Origin: Ectocarpus siliculosus
Taxonomy: Eukaryota; Sar; Phaeophyceae; Ectocarpales; Ectocarpaceae
DNA length: 64,000 nt
Reading direction: 5' to 3'
Assembly (NCBI GenBank): GCA_000310025.1
Contig: FN648327.1
Span: 255,451-319,450 of the forward strand
Positions 37,258 to 48,792 of the stretch are shown here, piece after piece; the stretch's first letter is position 1, and each line of letters begins with the position of its first letter. A program made the translations under genes and the position numbers. The notes beneath the pieces are model-generated. The model searched no databases. It saw only the letters and a list, made by a program, of their open reading frames with translations, and was not told the DNA's origin.

Positions 37258-38114
37258 CTGGCACCACTTGCCTCCTCAAAGTCCTGCGAGGACACCTTCG
37301 GAGATGCCCTGAGAAGGGCTGGGTGCAGTTGGTGCTTGTGCTGTCGTGCTGTCGTGCTGTCGTGCCCTATGCATACTTCCCCCAACAAGCTGCGCCCAAG
37401 ATTTCTTGCAAGATATCACACGCCAGGCCTCCGCCGTGCGGTTCAAAGATCCAGGATGTACATACATTACCGACGTACAGACGCGGACGTGTTACCCACG
37501 TGGATACTCTCATACATATCTCCACTGCTGTTTGGTGTTGAAGCAGTCGGTCGATCGGCGCCTGCGTGGACTCTAGACTCGCCCTGGCCTTCGCAATCTC
37601 TGTTGTGGGTACCTGGTTCCACTGCTGTCTTTTGAATACGGTGCACATCCGGCCGCGGTGAACAAGCGCACCATGTCGGCCCTTGACGTTCACGATGCAC
37701 ACCATGTGTGCACACAACTTTCCAACGGTTCGATAACTTCTGCTACGGTGCGGTACGCAGAATCAATCGTCGGAGATTCCCCTCCTCCCTGTCCGGGGTG
37801 GTTGTGTGTATGATGAAACCCGTGACCCAGATGTATGTATGTCTGTGCTACTGCTACATAGTAGTGTGTGTTCGTGTGACTCGTGACGTTGTGTTTGCCA
37901 GATGCTGTACTCTGTACACAAGACCAATGTGCGTGTGTGTGCGACCTGTGACATTCGCCTTGCACATTATAAGTCTACATACTCGTGGAGGTCTACGCAA
38001 AAGGGAAAAAGCTACCATTTATATTCTGGCGATCGGATCCTTTTTGAAAAGAAGAAGTTTGATCTCGATCTTTAATCTCGATCAAAGGGCAATGAATGGC
38101 TCCAGCGTATGTTC

Positions 38115-38625
38115 TGTGTCCCGACCCGGACCGTGGGCCGCTATAAGGCTCATCCCGCATACGAACGAATTCTCACATCGCCGGTGGCCATTCCCCAAAG
38201 AGCGAAACTCCAATTGAAGTCACTGGCGCGATGCAACGTGTGTTGCTCGACTTACCGACACGCAATCAAATCTACTGTTCTTCCTGAGCCTTTGCTTATC
38301 TACAACTTCTAGATGCGCGACTCGGTTTTTCCGTTCCTATGCTAAGGGACAACCAACTTCTTGTCGCGCGCCTTCACCTCCCGCGGGGGCAGGTTTGATA
38401 GGTTTTGCGTTAACAAACGTTCACACTCATTTTACACCCCCACAATCTTTTTTATGGTGAGACAAGTTCGAGCCCTTCTCTTCTGGAAGAACAGAACAAT
38501 TGCGCTCAAAGTATTACGCATGCACCGACCGGCAATAATAGAGCGAACGGGAAATATGCGCGTTTCCTTGCGTGCGCACTCAACTTACGCCTTACGCCAA
38601 GGTTTACGCACGCACCTGCAATAGA
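38115..38625 (+). repeat. Imperfect direct repeat, unit 1
   Basis: It shares ordered blocks with 38750-39160: CGACCGTGGGCC or GACCGTGGGCCG, then CATCCCGC, AACGTGTGTTG, TTCTTCCT...GCCTTTGC, CGACTCGGTTTTT or TGACTCGGTTTTT, CAACTTCTTG, GAGACAAGTTCG(A/C)GCCCTTC, and TTTACGCACGCACCTGCA or TTTAGGCACGCAACTGCA. Confidence 0.7.
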
Positions 38626-38749
38626 AAATGGGAACGGCGGCACGCAGTTTTCTGGTGGTGTCACACAATTCGTTTACTCCAACCCAACTCGCGGTCATGA
38701 TGATGACTTTGCTGCAAATAATGGGCGATGGCTCGGGCGTGTGCATGCC

Positions 38750-39160
38750 CTGTATCTCGACCGTGGGCCACAAAGGCCCATCCCGCGTACGACTCAATTC
38801 TCACGCCGCCGGGGCCCAGTCCTCGAAGATCTTTTTGAATAAAACTCCAAAAATCCCTGGTATGATACACTACGTAACGTGTGTTGGTCGATGCACACGC
38901 AAACAAACGTGTTCTTCCTTGCCTTTGCGTATCGTACATCATACCAGGCGTGACTCGGTTTTTTCATGCCCACGGCCCTGACAACTTCTTGGCCTTGTCG
39001 AGCGCACTTCACCTGCCGTGGATGGCGGTTTGACATGTTGCGTCTTTGTTGAGCCTACGCGCTTGAGACAAGTTCGCGCCCTTCCCTAGAAAAAAAAAGA
39101 ACAAAAAGCGCGCTTCAAGTACGGAAAGGTTTAGGCACGCAACTGCAGCAGCTCGAACAA
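38750..39160 (+). repeat. Imperfect direct repeat, unit 2
   Basis: Partner of 38115-38625, shorter by internal deletions. No ORF is conserved between the units, so the duplicated sequence appears to be non-coding. Confidence 0.7.
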
Positions 39161-39516
39161 CCTAACATGTTCGCTGCGGCCATCCGTCAACCATCACCAC
39201 CGACGCAGCCACATGTTATCTACCCCCGAACAACAAGGACGAGCGCACCCAATTCGTCTAAATAGAGTGTGCCCTTGGACGAAAAGAACATGGCGACACA
39301 CACGCACAAAGATCGTAAGGGAAAAAAAACATACAGCGAAAACAGATGATTCCGCCTCCCTCGCCATAGACACACATACGATAAGAGCATGCCGGTACAC
39401 GCTCAACCTCAAGACAATGTGGGACAGCGTTTCACACCCACACTCCCCTTTCCTGAACGAAGCATGTATGTGCGTCAAAGAACCGACACCAAGCTGATCG
39501 CGCGCACTCCATCGCT

Positions 39517-39882
39517 TCATGCCGGGGGTGGGGCCACTTCACCGACTAAGATCGCGGTCGCTTCCTTCAAGAGCCACTTTGCCATGTAGGCGCTGTTGCC
39601 ATATTTCGCCGAACGACCGGACCGAACGCTTGGTTGCTCGACGAAGGTGAGCTCCAGACCCTCCTGGGCTATTGATGCAGGCGCCACTGCCGTCGTTGTC
39701 GCAGTCTGTTCAAAAGCCCCACTGCCGCCAATGCCACCGTTGCTGCCGCCGCCATTTGACGATGACGTAGGACTTCCTCTGGCGGTTCTATACACCAGGG
39801 TGTACCTCGAGTCGAGAGCAATAAGCAGCGCTGCCAAGTCCGCGTCATCCACGCGTCCATCCATTTCGATGCAGCCAAATAG
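39517..39882 (-). CDS. Hypothetical protein, candidate C-terminal exon
   Basis: After a good acceptor (CACTTCCAG/CTATTTGGC at 39882) an open frame of about 121 codons runs to TGA at 39517. It begins LFGCIEMDGRVDDADLAALL and IALDSRYTLVYRTARGS, has a Gly/Ser/Asn linker, then LELTFVEQP and AYMAKWLLKEATAILVGEVA. Composition and splice context favour a real exon. Possible upstream exons lie on the same strand at about 40300-40530 (VDSRRGLWDTAERHKRGARG) and 41015-40940 (AWAVNVLTVEAPGFVFVMA, donor CATCAAG/GTAGCC), but their phases do not all agree. No family is recognised. Confidence 0.4.
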   Translation of the reverse strand, partial: LFGCIEMDGRVDDADLAALLIALDSRYTLVYRTARGSPTSSSNGGGSNGGIGGSGAFEQTATTTAVAPASIAQEGLELTFVEQPSVRSGRSAKYGNSAYMAKWLLKEATAILVGEVAPPPA

Positions 39883-41440
39883 CTGGAAGTGGGGCGAAGG
39901 ACCTTGTTTTACACCCTTTTGACACCGACGAAAGAGAAGAAAAGGACACGAGCGAGCGGAGCGAATCAGGCACTGACGGGCATTTCTTGAGTTTGGCGTG
40001 ACAAGCATGTCAGAGCTTCGTAGGTCAACACCCGCACCACCTAGACCCCCAACACCCGCGAGCACGCCTCATGATGGGCTAACTGGTCCTTCGGACAACG
40101 AAATCCCCCCATCTACCATTCCGCACCGCCTCATGCTAAAACGAAGCCGATACGGTGCAAAAATCCAAGAACGAAACAAAAAAACCCGTCCGAACCCCTT
40201 CGTCTGCGACAGGGTGCTCTATTACCCGGGGGTATCGTAGAAAGCTAGTGGAGCAGTCAACTGCAATGGGGATGGTTGCGGTGCACGCACCGTCTCCTAC
40301 GCGGCCGACGCCAAGCTTGCACTCACTCTTCTTCTTCGCTCCCACCGTCGCGAACACCACAGCCACGCACGCCTCGCACCGCGCGCGCGCCTCTTGAACC
40401 GGGAGAAAGACTTCTCCGAGAGGGCCATACCACGTGCCCCGCGCTTGTGCCTCTCCGCCGTGTCCCACAGGCCGCGCCGAGAGTCTACCGCAAGCCTGAC
40501 GGGCTTATAGGTTGGCCCACATCTACCACCAGCGGGGGCCCGGGGGCCTCCTCGACCCTTGGCAGTTGGAGCGGCGGAATGCGTGCCACGTGTCGTTTGG
40601 GGGGGGTGGGGGGAGGGCAGGAAGGCAATGGGAGGACAGCTGGAAGAAATCAAGACGCATGTACAAATGAGTTATCGTCGGGCATAGACTGACCGGCGAA
40701 AAGGGCAAACCGAAACGAGTAGTTAGTATTGGCACTACTGACGTTCGTAGCGACGGGTCGACAGGAGCTTCTTGTGACAGTTCCGCGCGGGCCGCCACAC
40801 ACGTATCTTTGCTTTCGATGCACGCGACGGGGCTGCAGACGGGATCGAAAAATCGCCCACGACGGCAGCGATAGAAGAGAAATATGAGATTGCTGTTGAC
40901 CTGCGCAGGTGCGCCGCTCTCCGCTCCGTTCTGTCGAGTCTGTACGGCTACCTTGATGTCAGCGGAGGTGGCCATGACGAACACGAAACCCGGCGCTTCC
41001 ACGGTGAGGACATTGACGGCCCAGGCGCCTACCGGCAGAACGTAAAGAAAGAGACAAGGGCGTAGAACTGGGGATTGCACTTATCGGAAGGGCTCCAAAG
41101 CGGCATGCACGTAACCATTGTGCTTGGGCTTGTCCTGCAGAGAAGAGAAGCATGCGATAATCAAAACTATTTCTCGGACACGATAACAGTTCGCAGCAAA
41201 GACGCAACCGACTACTGTTACAGGCTTGACTTTCGATATCAGATTTCATCATGAATGGTGCATGCAACCCCAAGCGAAGACGAGAATTTCTGCATCACGC
41301 AGGTTACGGTGCCTATCACCAACCCTCACCGAGGCAAAGGTAACTATCATAAACGCCCACGCTGGTCATTAACCCCCCCTGGTCAACAACCTCTGTACCC
41401 GAGAGTCAGGGCTGCGCAAGAGGCCCGGTGAAGTTTGGGC

Positions 41441-41633
41441 ATGAAAAACTTAGCAACCCTACTGGGAAAACTCGGCATCGCAGTGCTTCGCACGTCCGCA
41501 CCGTCCAAAACCATCAGCCCGCCCGCCGAAAGCGAACGCAAGTCGTTTCGTTCTCGCCAACCCACCCAACACCCGCGCCAGGTACACAGAACGTTCAATC
41601 CGATCATGGTGTTCGGTGCGAGTGGCTTCACAG
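41441..41633 (+). CDS. Saccharopine-dehydrogenase-like oxidoreductase, first exon only (fragment)
   Basis: ATG 41441 starts a basic, Ser-rich leader (MKNLATLLGKLGIAVLRTSA), followed by NPIMVFGASGFTG, the N-terminal Rossmann nucleotide-binding motif (G-A-S/T-G-F-T-G) of saccharopine-dehydrogenase-like and trans-acting enoyl-reductase proteins. A donor, TTCACAG/GTACTG, follows at 41633. No matching second exon (AGR or NCAGPF...G motifs) was found on the plus strand in the next several kb, which holds repeats. The gene is either truncated or has a very long intron. The leader could be an organelle-targeting presequence. Confidence 0.4.
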
Positions 41634-41699
41634 GTACTGCTGTGTCATCCACATGATGCAGAGACGCGAACGCACAAGTCACCATACGTGTGGGTATAT

Positions 41700-43700
41700 T
41701 TCGTTCAGGTATGTACGGTAGTTCAACGGCTCTTCGTGTGGCACCCCTTACCAGAAGGGGGTCCTCGGTTCACGTCTACGGGCTAGAGCGTCATTCACCT
41801 AGGGCTTTTGGGCAATATCCCCGCGGTGATAGGTGCTGGTGTTCGCGGTTCTGTCTATCCTCGTCTGGACCCCCCTTCTCGGTGGCTGGCGAATGGTCCG
41901 GGGCTAAGCCTTGACAGCGAGCTACGAGCGGATGAGCGAGAACGCCATCAAGCCGCCCCGAACTGTGCGAGAGGCTCGTCACCTCACTCCCATCACATGT
42001 TTGCAAAATTGTCGCAGTGTTCCCCCCGCTCCAAAAGCTGCTGAAACGAACTCCAGTGATTATTAGCATACCCCCGGGCCTATCAAGGTGGCTTATCAGT
42101 GGAAGTCCTTCCTAACCGCTGCTTACACACTACAGCACTTGCACCCCCTCCACTGTATCCACACACGATTCATATGCATACGTTAAGTGTATTCAATCTC
42201 AAATAGCGCATCATACGTCGAACCCCTTGCCTGGCGACCAACTTTCTTGAGACTGCTTGCCAAAAGATGCAGATCTCCTCAGAAAACTCGTGCGTGATTA
42301 TTTCACTTCACCTCGACACGATAATCATCATACCGATTTCCTGGGGAGGGGTGGGGAAGCTAATCCGGATACCGATACTTCGCATGCTATCGGGTAGAGA
42401 GCCCTGTTTGGGGGTGCTCGGCAGAGTACTGATCTCCGGTCCTCCGGGGGATACGTGGATGATGTGTGTATGATGAACATGATGCGCGGGGGCTCTCCGA
42501 CCTCCCCCATGTATGCCGCTCTCTAATCAACAAGGTTTTCGGCCTCTGACGAAGCTGCCGCACCAAAACAAACTCAAGTCAACATCTTCCCGAGCCATGG
42601 TTGACCACACGACCTGTTGTTCGACGAGTTGATAGGTTCTGAGCAAGGGTTCGCTTGCTGGCGCGAGGCCTGACTTCAGAGAAGAAACATTGCTTGACGG
42701 ATGCAACCGCGATAAGAGAATCTCGGACGTCACACCTGCAACCCCTGGTCGACTTCCCGACCTCGGGTACACAGCAGTGCAGACGGCTCTAGCCATCCGA
42801 GAGAGAGAACAAAATTCTAGAGCGATGCACCTCCACAAAACGTTTTTTTCTGCTGTAAACCACGCTTTTCATGTGCCATGCTCGGATACAAAACCCTGTT
42901 TCACGCTGCGGCCAGCCCAAGTCACATACACGACGCACGCGGGTAAGACGACATGCTTCGTAGTGGAAATCACGATCATTTTCGTGCGGCTGCAAATCCA
43001 ATGTTCAGGGGCTGCCCAGGTTTCTCCGCGGAGGTCCTCACCTTCTGCACCGAGGACGTGGTCCCAAAACGCTGACATCGGTGGTGGTCTGATGCACGCC
43101 GTCGTCAACGACATCTACTCGCCTTTGGCTGCCCTTGGAGCAAAAATAAGTGGTTGGATCTGGGTTGGAGTGGGGCTACTTGGTGTTGGTTTTATGTAGA
43201 GGAAATGGGTGCTACGACCTAGAAGTCAGCTGTCCTGGTTGCTTGGATTTTGGAGTGTTGGCGTTCTGGTAAAGCCACACGCAGTGGGGAAGACACAGAT
43301 ACTTGAAGCAGTGCAATGGATACGGTATTTATCCACGGGATGTTGCACCGAGGCATACACATGTAGCGGGACGAAGCTCTTTAGTGTTGTACGAACAAAG
43401 TACGTAGGTGGTTGGGACATCCAAGGTGTGCCAGGTGTTGCGTTTGGCATCGCCCGCAGAACGCCGCGGGCTTGTGCATGAGATGAGAAAAAAGTATTGG
43501 AACAAATTTCTCCTCTGCGGTTTCCCGCCAAGGTGCCGATTTACCCTATCCAACACGAGCCATTCCGGTATGCAAACAGGCTATCCCCCGTTCGGATTAT
43601 CCCAATAGAGCCAGTCACTGTTGGTGAACTGGTGGGCCTCCCGCGCACGCTACTGGTGAGTTACATGTTCAAACGCAGCCAATACGATACTGCTACACTG
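41700..43700. other. No recognised gene
   Basis: Apart from the diverged repeat at 42418-42575, nothing is supported. Small open frames here have no domain or splice logic. Confidence 0.35.
42418..42575 (+). repeat. Diverged dispersed repeat, copy 2
   Basis: Same-orientation partner of 20012-20200. The best match is the GGCCTCTGACGAAGCTGCCG block. Confidence 0.55.
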
Positions 43701-44065
43701 CTGTTAATTACTGCCAGAAGGCATGATGACCAGCGGTGCGGGCAGTCTGTGTGCCAACGTGTGCAACTGCGTACTCCATGCATGTAGCTGGTCTACAGGT
43801 GTACGTAGATAACGTACATGGTCTAGGCATGCAGCTCGTCTGCAGTCTGCAGCACACAACTTGCCTGCAAAGACGGCATAGAAGGAGCAGAAGTAGCGCA
43901 AAACCTTCGAATCCACCGATCCCGAAAGGAGGGCCATCACGACGGAGACAACACCCAAAACCAAAGCTCTTTGCAGCCGGACAGCGTCGTTGGTTCGATC
44001 GGAGATGTTGCCTTCATGAACCCCGTTTCCTTCCGAAGCAGCACGAGGGACTTTGCCCTCCTCAC

Positions 44066-44546
44066 CCACGGCCCTTGCAGCAGCCAGGTACAGGCTCGCC
44101 AAGAGAGCGCTCTCCAGCGGCACGCCTCGAGAGGAACACTCGCCCCGAAGCCTAGCGGCTGTCTCTGCATCAATAGCTACGGCAGCTGAACAACATCTCC
44201 CGCTGCTAGTGATGCTGAGGTCGTTGTTGCTGGCATCACTCAGCGGAGAACAAAAAGAGAGGTCCACCCTCTGTCGAGTCGCCGGGGGGAACTCTGCCAG
44301 CACATAGCCGAACAGACGGCTAAACCGCCGCCCATCGTGGCTGGAAGGGTTGGTCGCCATCTCCTTCTCGGCTGCGGGCGCACCCCACCCAACCACCCAA
44401 GGAGCAAGGAGGAGGAGCAGGCTTGCAGACATGCCGGCTCCACGGGGAGCAGAGCAAACAGCAACCGGGGCTGCAGGAACAAGATGCCCGAGAATAATGC
44501 CGCTAGAACCCGTTCGGCCGCATGTCACCACCAAGTCACACCGCAC
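44066..44546 (-). CDS. Condensation/acyltransferase-like protein, partial exon
   Basis: The frame is open from 44546 (another Met at 44432, MSASLLLLLAPWVVGWGAP, would give a signal-like N-terminus) to a donor GTGG/GTGAGG at 44066. The stretch IDAETAARLRGECSSRGVPL, followed by ESALLASLYLAAARAVG, resembles the helix of condensation and alcohol-acetyltransferase domains (Leu-arg-x3-cys/ser-x3-gly-val-ser/thr-x2-asp/glu-x-leu-leu-ala). The catalytic HxxxD motif, which normally lies elsewhere in the domain, is not seen, and no further exons were found. The gene is partial or a fragment. Confidence 0.3.
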
Positions 44547-44734
44547 CTGACTCGGTCGGCAACACTACCTATCTCGCAACAACGGTAGGGCCGTACTGCC
44601 GCGGCACGGGCGCACAGCAGCAAACACGGACGCAGGAAACACCGATATTCTTCTGGCCTTGAGTTTATCATCAACTACGCACGAGAGGGCAGAGCAGGGA
44701 AACGTGCACGCCGTTGAATCCGTTTCGAGGCAAC

Positions 44735-47234
44735 ATGATGACGATGAGCATGTCCGCGGCCAAGAACATCATGTTGGTTGTTGTTGTGTTCCTGGCAGGC
44801 AAAGCGGAATCGTTCGTGCACGTCGCATCATGCTGGAGCCGAGCAGAAGCTGCAACGACAGCTATGGCTGCTGCATCATCACCTGTCGGGGGAGCAGGAG
44901 AAGGGGCAGGGCTGACGCGGGCCGAGGCTATTCGACGCGTAGTCGCAGGGTCTCAAGCCCTAGCTGCTGCAGGGGTGTTGATCGGGGGATCGGCCCGAGC
45001 GCTGGCCGAGGAAGAGATGAAGGACGAGGTGCAGCAGTTCGCCGAGCTGCGTGGGAAGGTGGAGAAGAAGGGACGGGAAGAAGCGGTGAGGTTGAGAGTT
45101 GTCCAGCAATGCTGTACCTGACCTCTCGAAAATCTGTTTCCTGTACCGGGTATACATGTAAATTTGGCCTCGCGTGACATGAACAGCAGTCTAGCGGAAG
45201 AGATGCCCCACTATAAGTCGAATCCAAGCTCGATCTATTCAGCAGCAGAAGCCTTTAGAACGATAAAAGCAACGATGGGAAGTCTTCGTTCCCAGCTTCA
45301 CCCCCGATGAATAGAGCTTTATGGTACCACGGTTATTGTTGAAGCTCGAACTTGTATAGTCGCCCCACAAGGGGGTGTGCTATCTTACGCGATATGTCTG
45401 TCATGGTGGCGTTATGTGTAGACTAAGTATTTGGGTAGTTCGTGAAACAACTCTCCCCCGGAGAGCAACCAGCGGGGGGTCCAAATCTCCCTCCTGTTTT
45501 TGACATGATTGCAAGCTTGCGTATTTATGAGTATCGATTTACGTACGACAATTGTAGTGCTGCTGTAGCAGGGCAGTGACTTTCTGAACAGGGGCTAGGC
45601 ATCAACTACAACAAGCAGTACTAACACAGAAAGTTAAACTACTAGTAACAATGAAGAGTTGGTGCGTTTCACGCACACAGCAGTAGCTCGTGGATATGCT
45701 TATCGCACCTGTGCGAAGTTGTTCGGGAATTCCACCTGCCACAGACGACGAGTGGTGCGACAAAGGCGTACATCTTTGGATCCGTTGTACCATACCGTAC
45801 ATGAAACAAGATAATACACCCCCTGGACCGATTTCCAAAGCTCGATTTCTCAACAGCAGAAAGAGTCACAGCGCCGAAAACGGCGGCGTTGAAGCCGTCT
45901 CGTCGAGAGCTTTCTGAAAATGAATCGTTTCGTATATGCATCCTCTTCGCCGTTGCGTAATCGAGCTTTGACAATCGGTCCAAGGGGGTGTGTTCTCTTG
46001 TGTCGAATACGGTACGACCCCTCTCCCGTCCAGCGTCGTAGAGGGAGTCGCTCCCTCCCATTGTAGCAATCCATGAAACGCCGAGAATAGGAATGGCTGT
46101 TAGCGAGGCGACGCAGACGTTATCTTCCGACAGAACATCACTTCACTGACCAACAAACTTGCAGATACTAATTTCGCGGCGTGTGGTTGGTCTCTGTTGT
46201 GTCCGATGGCCGTGCCCGCAAGGTACGGTCCTTACAAGTTTTCCCCACAAAAACATGCCGCACGTATTGTACATAATTGCTGTGCCTGCTAACTGCTGCT
46301 GCTGTGGCTGCTGCTGTTGCTGTGGCTGCTTTCAATGCCCGCATGCGGGACTCTTCGATCGCGCCGTTGGGTGTGCCAAGCGGCACCCACCAGCCTGCAT
46401 CGCTAACACCGCACACCCTTTTACCAAACCCAATGCTCGCGCGAATCTTGTTCCACACGACGACCCACTTACCTTTACCGGTCATAGTATACGCACGTAT
46501 ACATACACTCAAGGGCAAACGTCGAGGGGAGACTTGACCTTGCCAACAACAGAACTCAAAGCCGCCAAACATGGTATCGGAGAAAGGTGACGCAAATATT
46601 GGTTACATTGCACACAGTTCATCCTCCTTCCCACTACCTCTCCCCGGACGAACACACGGTTCTTCAACTTTTGTTTTCTTTCCTACCACATGGTCGTCGT
46701 GTCTTCTGTTGACCCAGACGAAGGAAAACCTGGCCCTGCTGTCCGAAGCAACAGCCGGCCTCAAGACTCTCGACGTCTTCATTGGGGAGAAAGACTACAA
46801 GGGGCTTCGCCTCGCCATGCGCAACCCTCCGATCGCGAACCTCAGATCCAGCGCCAGGAAGGTCATCATCGGCATAGACGACAAAGACGCAGAGGAGAAG
46901 GTGTGTGTTGCAGAGGGTAGGGGAGGAGGGTGTGGGAGAGGGGTGCTCGTTGCATGGTCGTCATGTCATCTTCTCCAAGCTTTGCGCTCCTCGCTTGTTG
47001 ATTCTTGCAACTTGTGGCCCTCTCTCTATTCGTCCTTTCGAACGCGATATTTTCGCACAGGCAACGTCCGCTTACAAGGCTTTGATCACGTCGGTGGACA
47101 AGCTGGATGGCGTTGCCAGCAGGGGCATGAAGGAGAAAGAAGGGCTCAAGGACGACAAGGAGATCCTGGAGATCTACGGCACCTGCGTCGAGCGAGGGTC
47201 AGACCTCATCACGCTCCTCCCAAAGATCCTCTAG
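44735..47234 (+). CDS. PsbQ-like extrinsic photosystem II protein (three exons)
   Basis: Exons are 44735-45085, 46718-46900 and 47061-47234 (TAG). All junctions are phase 0 and GT-AG, giving 235 residues. The start is ATG 44735; a second Met follows directly, and upstream in-frame codons lack ATG. The presequence has three parts: a hydrophobic ER signal (NIMLVVVVFLAGKAES) ending before Phe, as in stramenopile plastid proteins; an Ala-rich transit stretch; and a twin-arginine lumen signal (AIRRVVAGSQALAAAGVLIG) ending about SARALA. The mature about 140 residues are helical (QQFAELRGKVEKKG, NLALLSEATAGLKTLDVFIG, NLRSSARKVIIG, CVERGSDLITLLPKIL), matching the four-helix PsbQ fold. The protein would stabilise the oxygen-evolving complex on the lumen side of photosystem II. 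The diatom-type relative Psb31 is the main alternative. Confidence 0.78.
45191..45395. mobile_element. MITE-like inverted-repeat element, diverged copy in intron 1 of the PsbQ-like gene
   Basis: The left arm contains AAGTCGAATCCAAGCTCGAT. The right arm, reverse-complemented, contains AAGATAGCACACCCCCTTG and CAAGTTCGAGCT. Its organisation matches the element at 45793, but the arms are more diverged and offset by an indel. Confidence 0.55.
45793..46014. mobile_element. MITE-like inverted-repeat element in intron 1 of the PsbQ-like gene
   Basis: This 222-bp element has imperfect terminal inverted repeats of about 55 bp. Left: TACCGTA, then ACAAGATAATACACCCCCTGG and ACCGATTTCCAAAGCTCGATT. Right, reverse-complemented: TACCGTA, then ACAAGAGAACACACCCCC and ACCGATTGTCAAAGCTCGATT. 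The short internal sequence has no ORF, which is typical of a MITE. A clear target-site duplication is not seen. Confidence 0.75.
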
Positions 47235-48251
47235 ATATTCACCTCAGGCAGCATGGTGGATTGGGGTCTGGTATCTGTGTTAAGAACATGTGTCGCTCCT
47301 CCCTAAGTTAGACTATTTGTCATTGCAACAGTTATGGTTGTCGTAGTTTGTGTCGGCGAAACGATTCACGCAATTGTTCCACGGCAGCTCCTGAAGTGCA
47401 CATGGCATCGTATTGTGTGGCAGCCCAAGCTTTTCAGCATGTCTATCTGTGAAACGATTCTAGCGCTCCTAGATTTTGGGTATGCCAGAGGGGATCGGAT
47501 TGTTTGAGCGGGTGTAGACTGTTTGTTTGAAGGACGTTTATGTCATTTTTTTACAACCAAGGTAGACCAAATAGTCTGTAGTACTGCTTCGAGATGGGGA
47601 TCGGCAAGCAAGATGCTCACGGAAGCCTTTTTGTTTACGGTTCAACTGTTCGTCGCAAGCCCCGCTGGGTGATGGTAACCGTGTCGCCAATCAAGTCGAG
47701 ACTGTCCTGCCGCCTCTTTGTCAAAAAGAAATAGATAAAATAGACACTGGGCATGCAGGCTTGGTTGGTGTTTGAAAGACGAAAGGTATTTTTTAAGGAT
47801 TGTGTTTTTCTAGCCTCCAATTTTTAAGTTCTTGTTCCAAAGCCCAAAGGCTAGGTTATCATGGGGTTCGGGGCTACCACGCACGTACCGTTTGTCGAGG
47901 TGGCCCTCATCCAACAGGTTTGGCTCGATCACGTACATACGCTTTGCCGACAGAGAAAATTGAGAAACGATCAACCGGCAGCAAAACACTCTCGTCAAGC
48001 CAAGTTGATGGAGCCGTAAAAAAAAACATGGCAAGACTTGTGCAACAAGATGGCAACCGACGCGTGAAAAAGCATGATGCTAAATAGAGCAAAGAAGGAG
48101 CAATCACCACATCACAACAGATGTCGGCTGGACTCTGCGCCATCACCTTGGACTCCAGAACGCCGGTCTCCATACGCACGCACGTGTCCACGTGCACGAA
48201 ATACGGAGACGGTGCGCCCCGACTTGGTAGATGGCAATTCAAGAAGTTCCA

Positions 48252-48474
48252 CGTACCACAGGTGGCGTAAGATATCGCACCCCCTGGACCGACTACTAGC
48301 ACAGCTCGATAACTCCACGCAGGAGAGGAGAGTGGTGGTCCCAAGAAAAGGAAGCCGTGGAACCATCTCATCCAGAACTTTCCGAAGACGTATCGTTTGA
48401 TTTGTGCATCCTCTTCGTCGTGGAGTAATCAACCTTTGAAAATCGGGCCAGGCGGTGTGATATCTTGTGTTACC
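48252..48474. mobile_element. MITE-like inverted-repeat element upstream of the Mpv17 gene
   Basis: Third copy of the family. Its left arm has TAAGATATCGCACCCCCTGG and its reverse-complemented right arm has ACAAGATATCACACCGCCTGG and TTTTCAAAGGTTGATTACTC. The internal GCATCCTCTTCG block is shared with 45793-46014. It ends about 320 bp before the Mpv17 start codon, so it could overlap that promoter. Confidence 0.7.
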
Positions 48475-48792
48475 TATTGCACTGTTTTTGCGTTATTTTT
48501 TAACCTCGACTCTATTAGACATGTCGGCCCCGGATCAGTGCTGTGCAATAAGTGCTGAGCATGAGTAGATTGTGGAGTGTGGAGTGTTTCAAGGAGTGGT
48601 AGGAGTGGGGGGGTTGTCCAAGAGCGAGAGTGCAGCGAGGAGCGACTTAGATATGAGCTTATCGGAGGCTCCGCAGCTGATACGCCGCCAATCGAATCAA
48701 AACCTGACAGTTCCGCCTGTTGCGCCCTTGTTCGCGGCGTGCTCCGGGACTGCTCTTGGTCTTGCCATCTTGCCCCGTCCCTCAGCTGGAAC

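Noticed and set aside
43704-44065. C-terminal part of the 280-codon frame after the acyltransferase-like exon
   Set aside because: It lies downstream of a good GTGAGG donor and changes to Leu/Cys-rich, non-domain sequence. Probably intron read-through.
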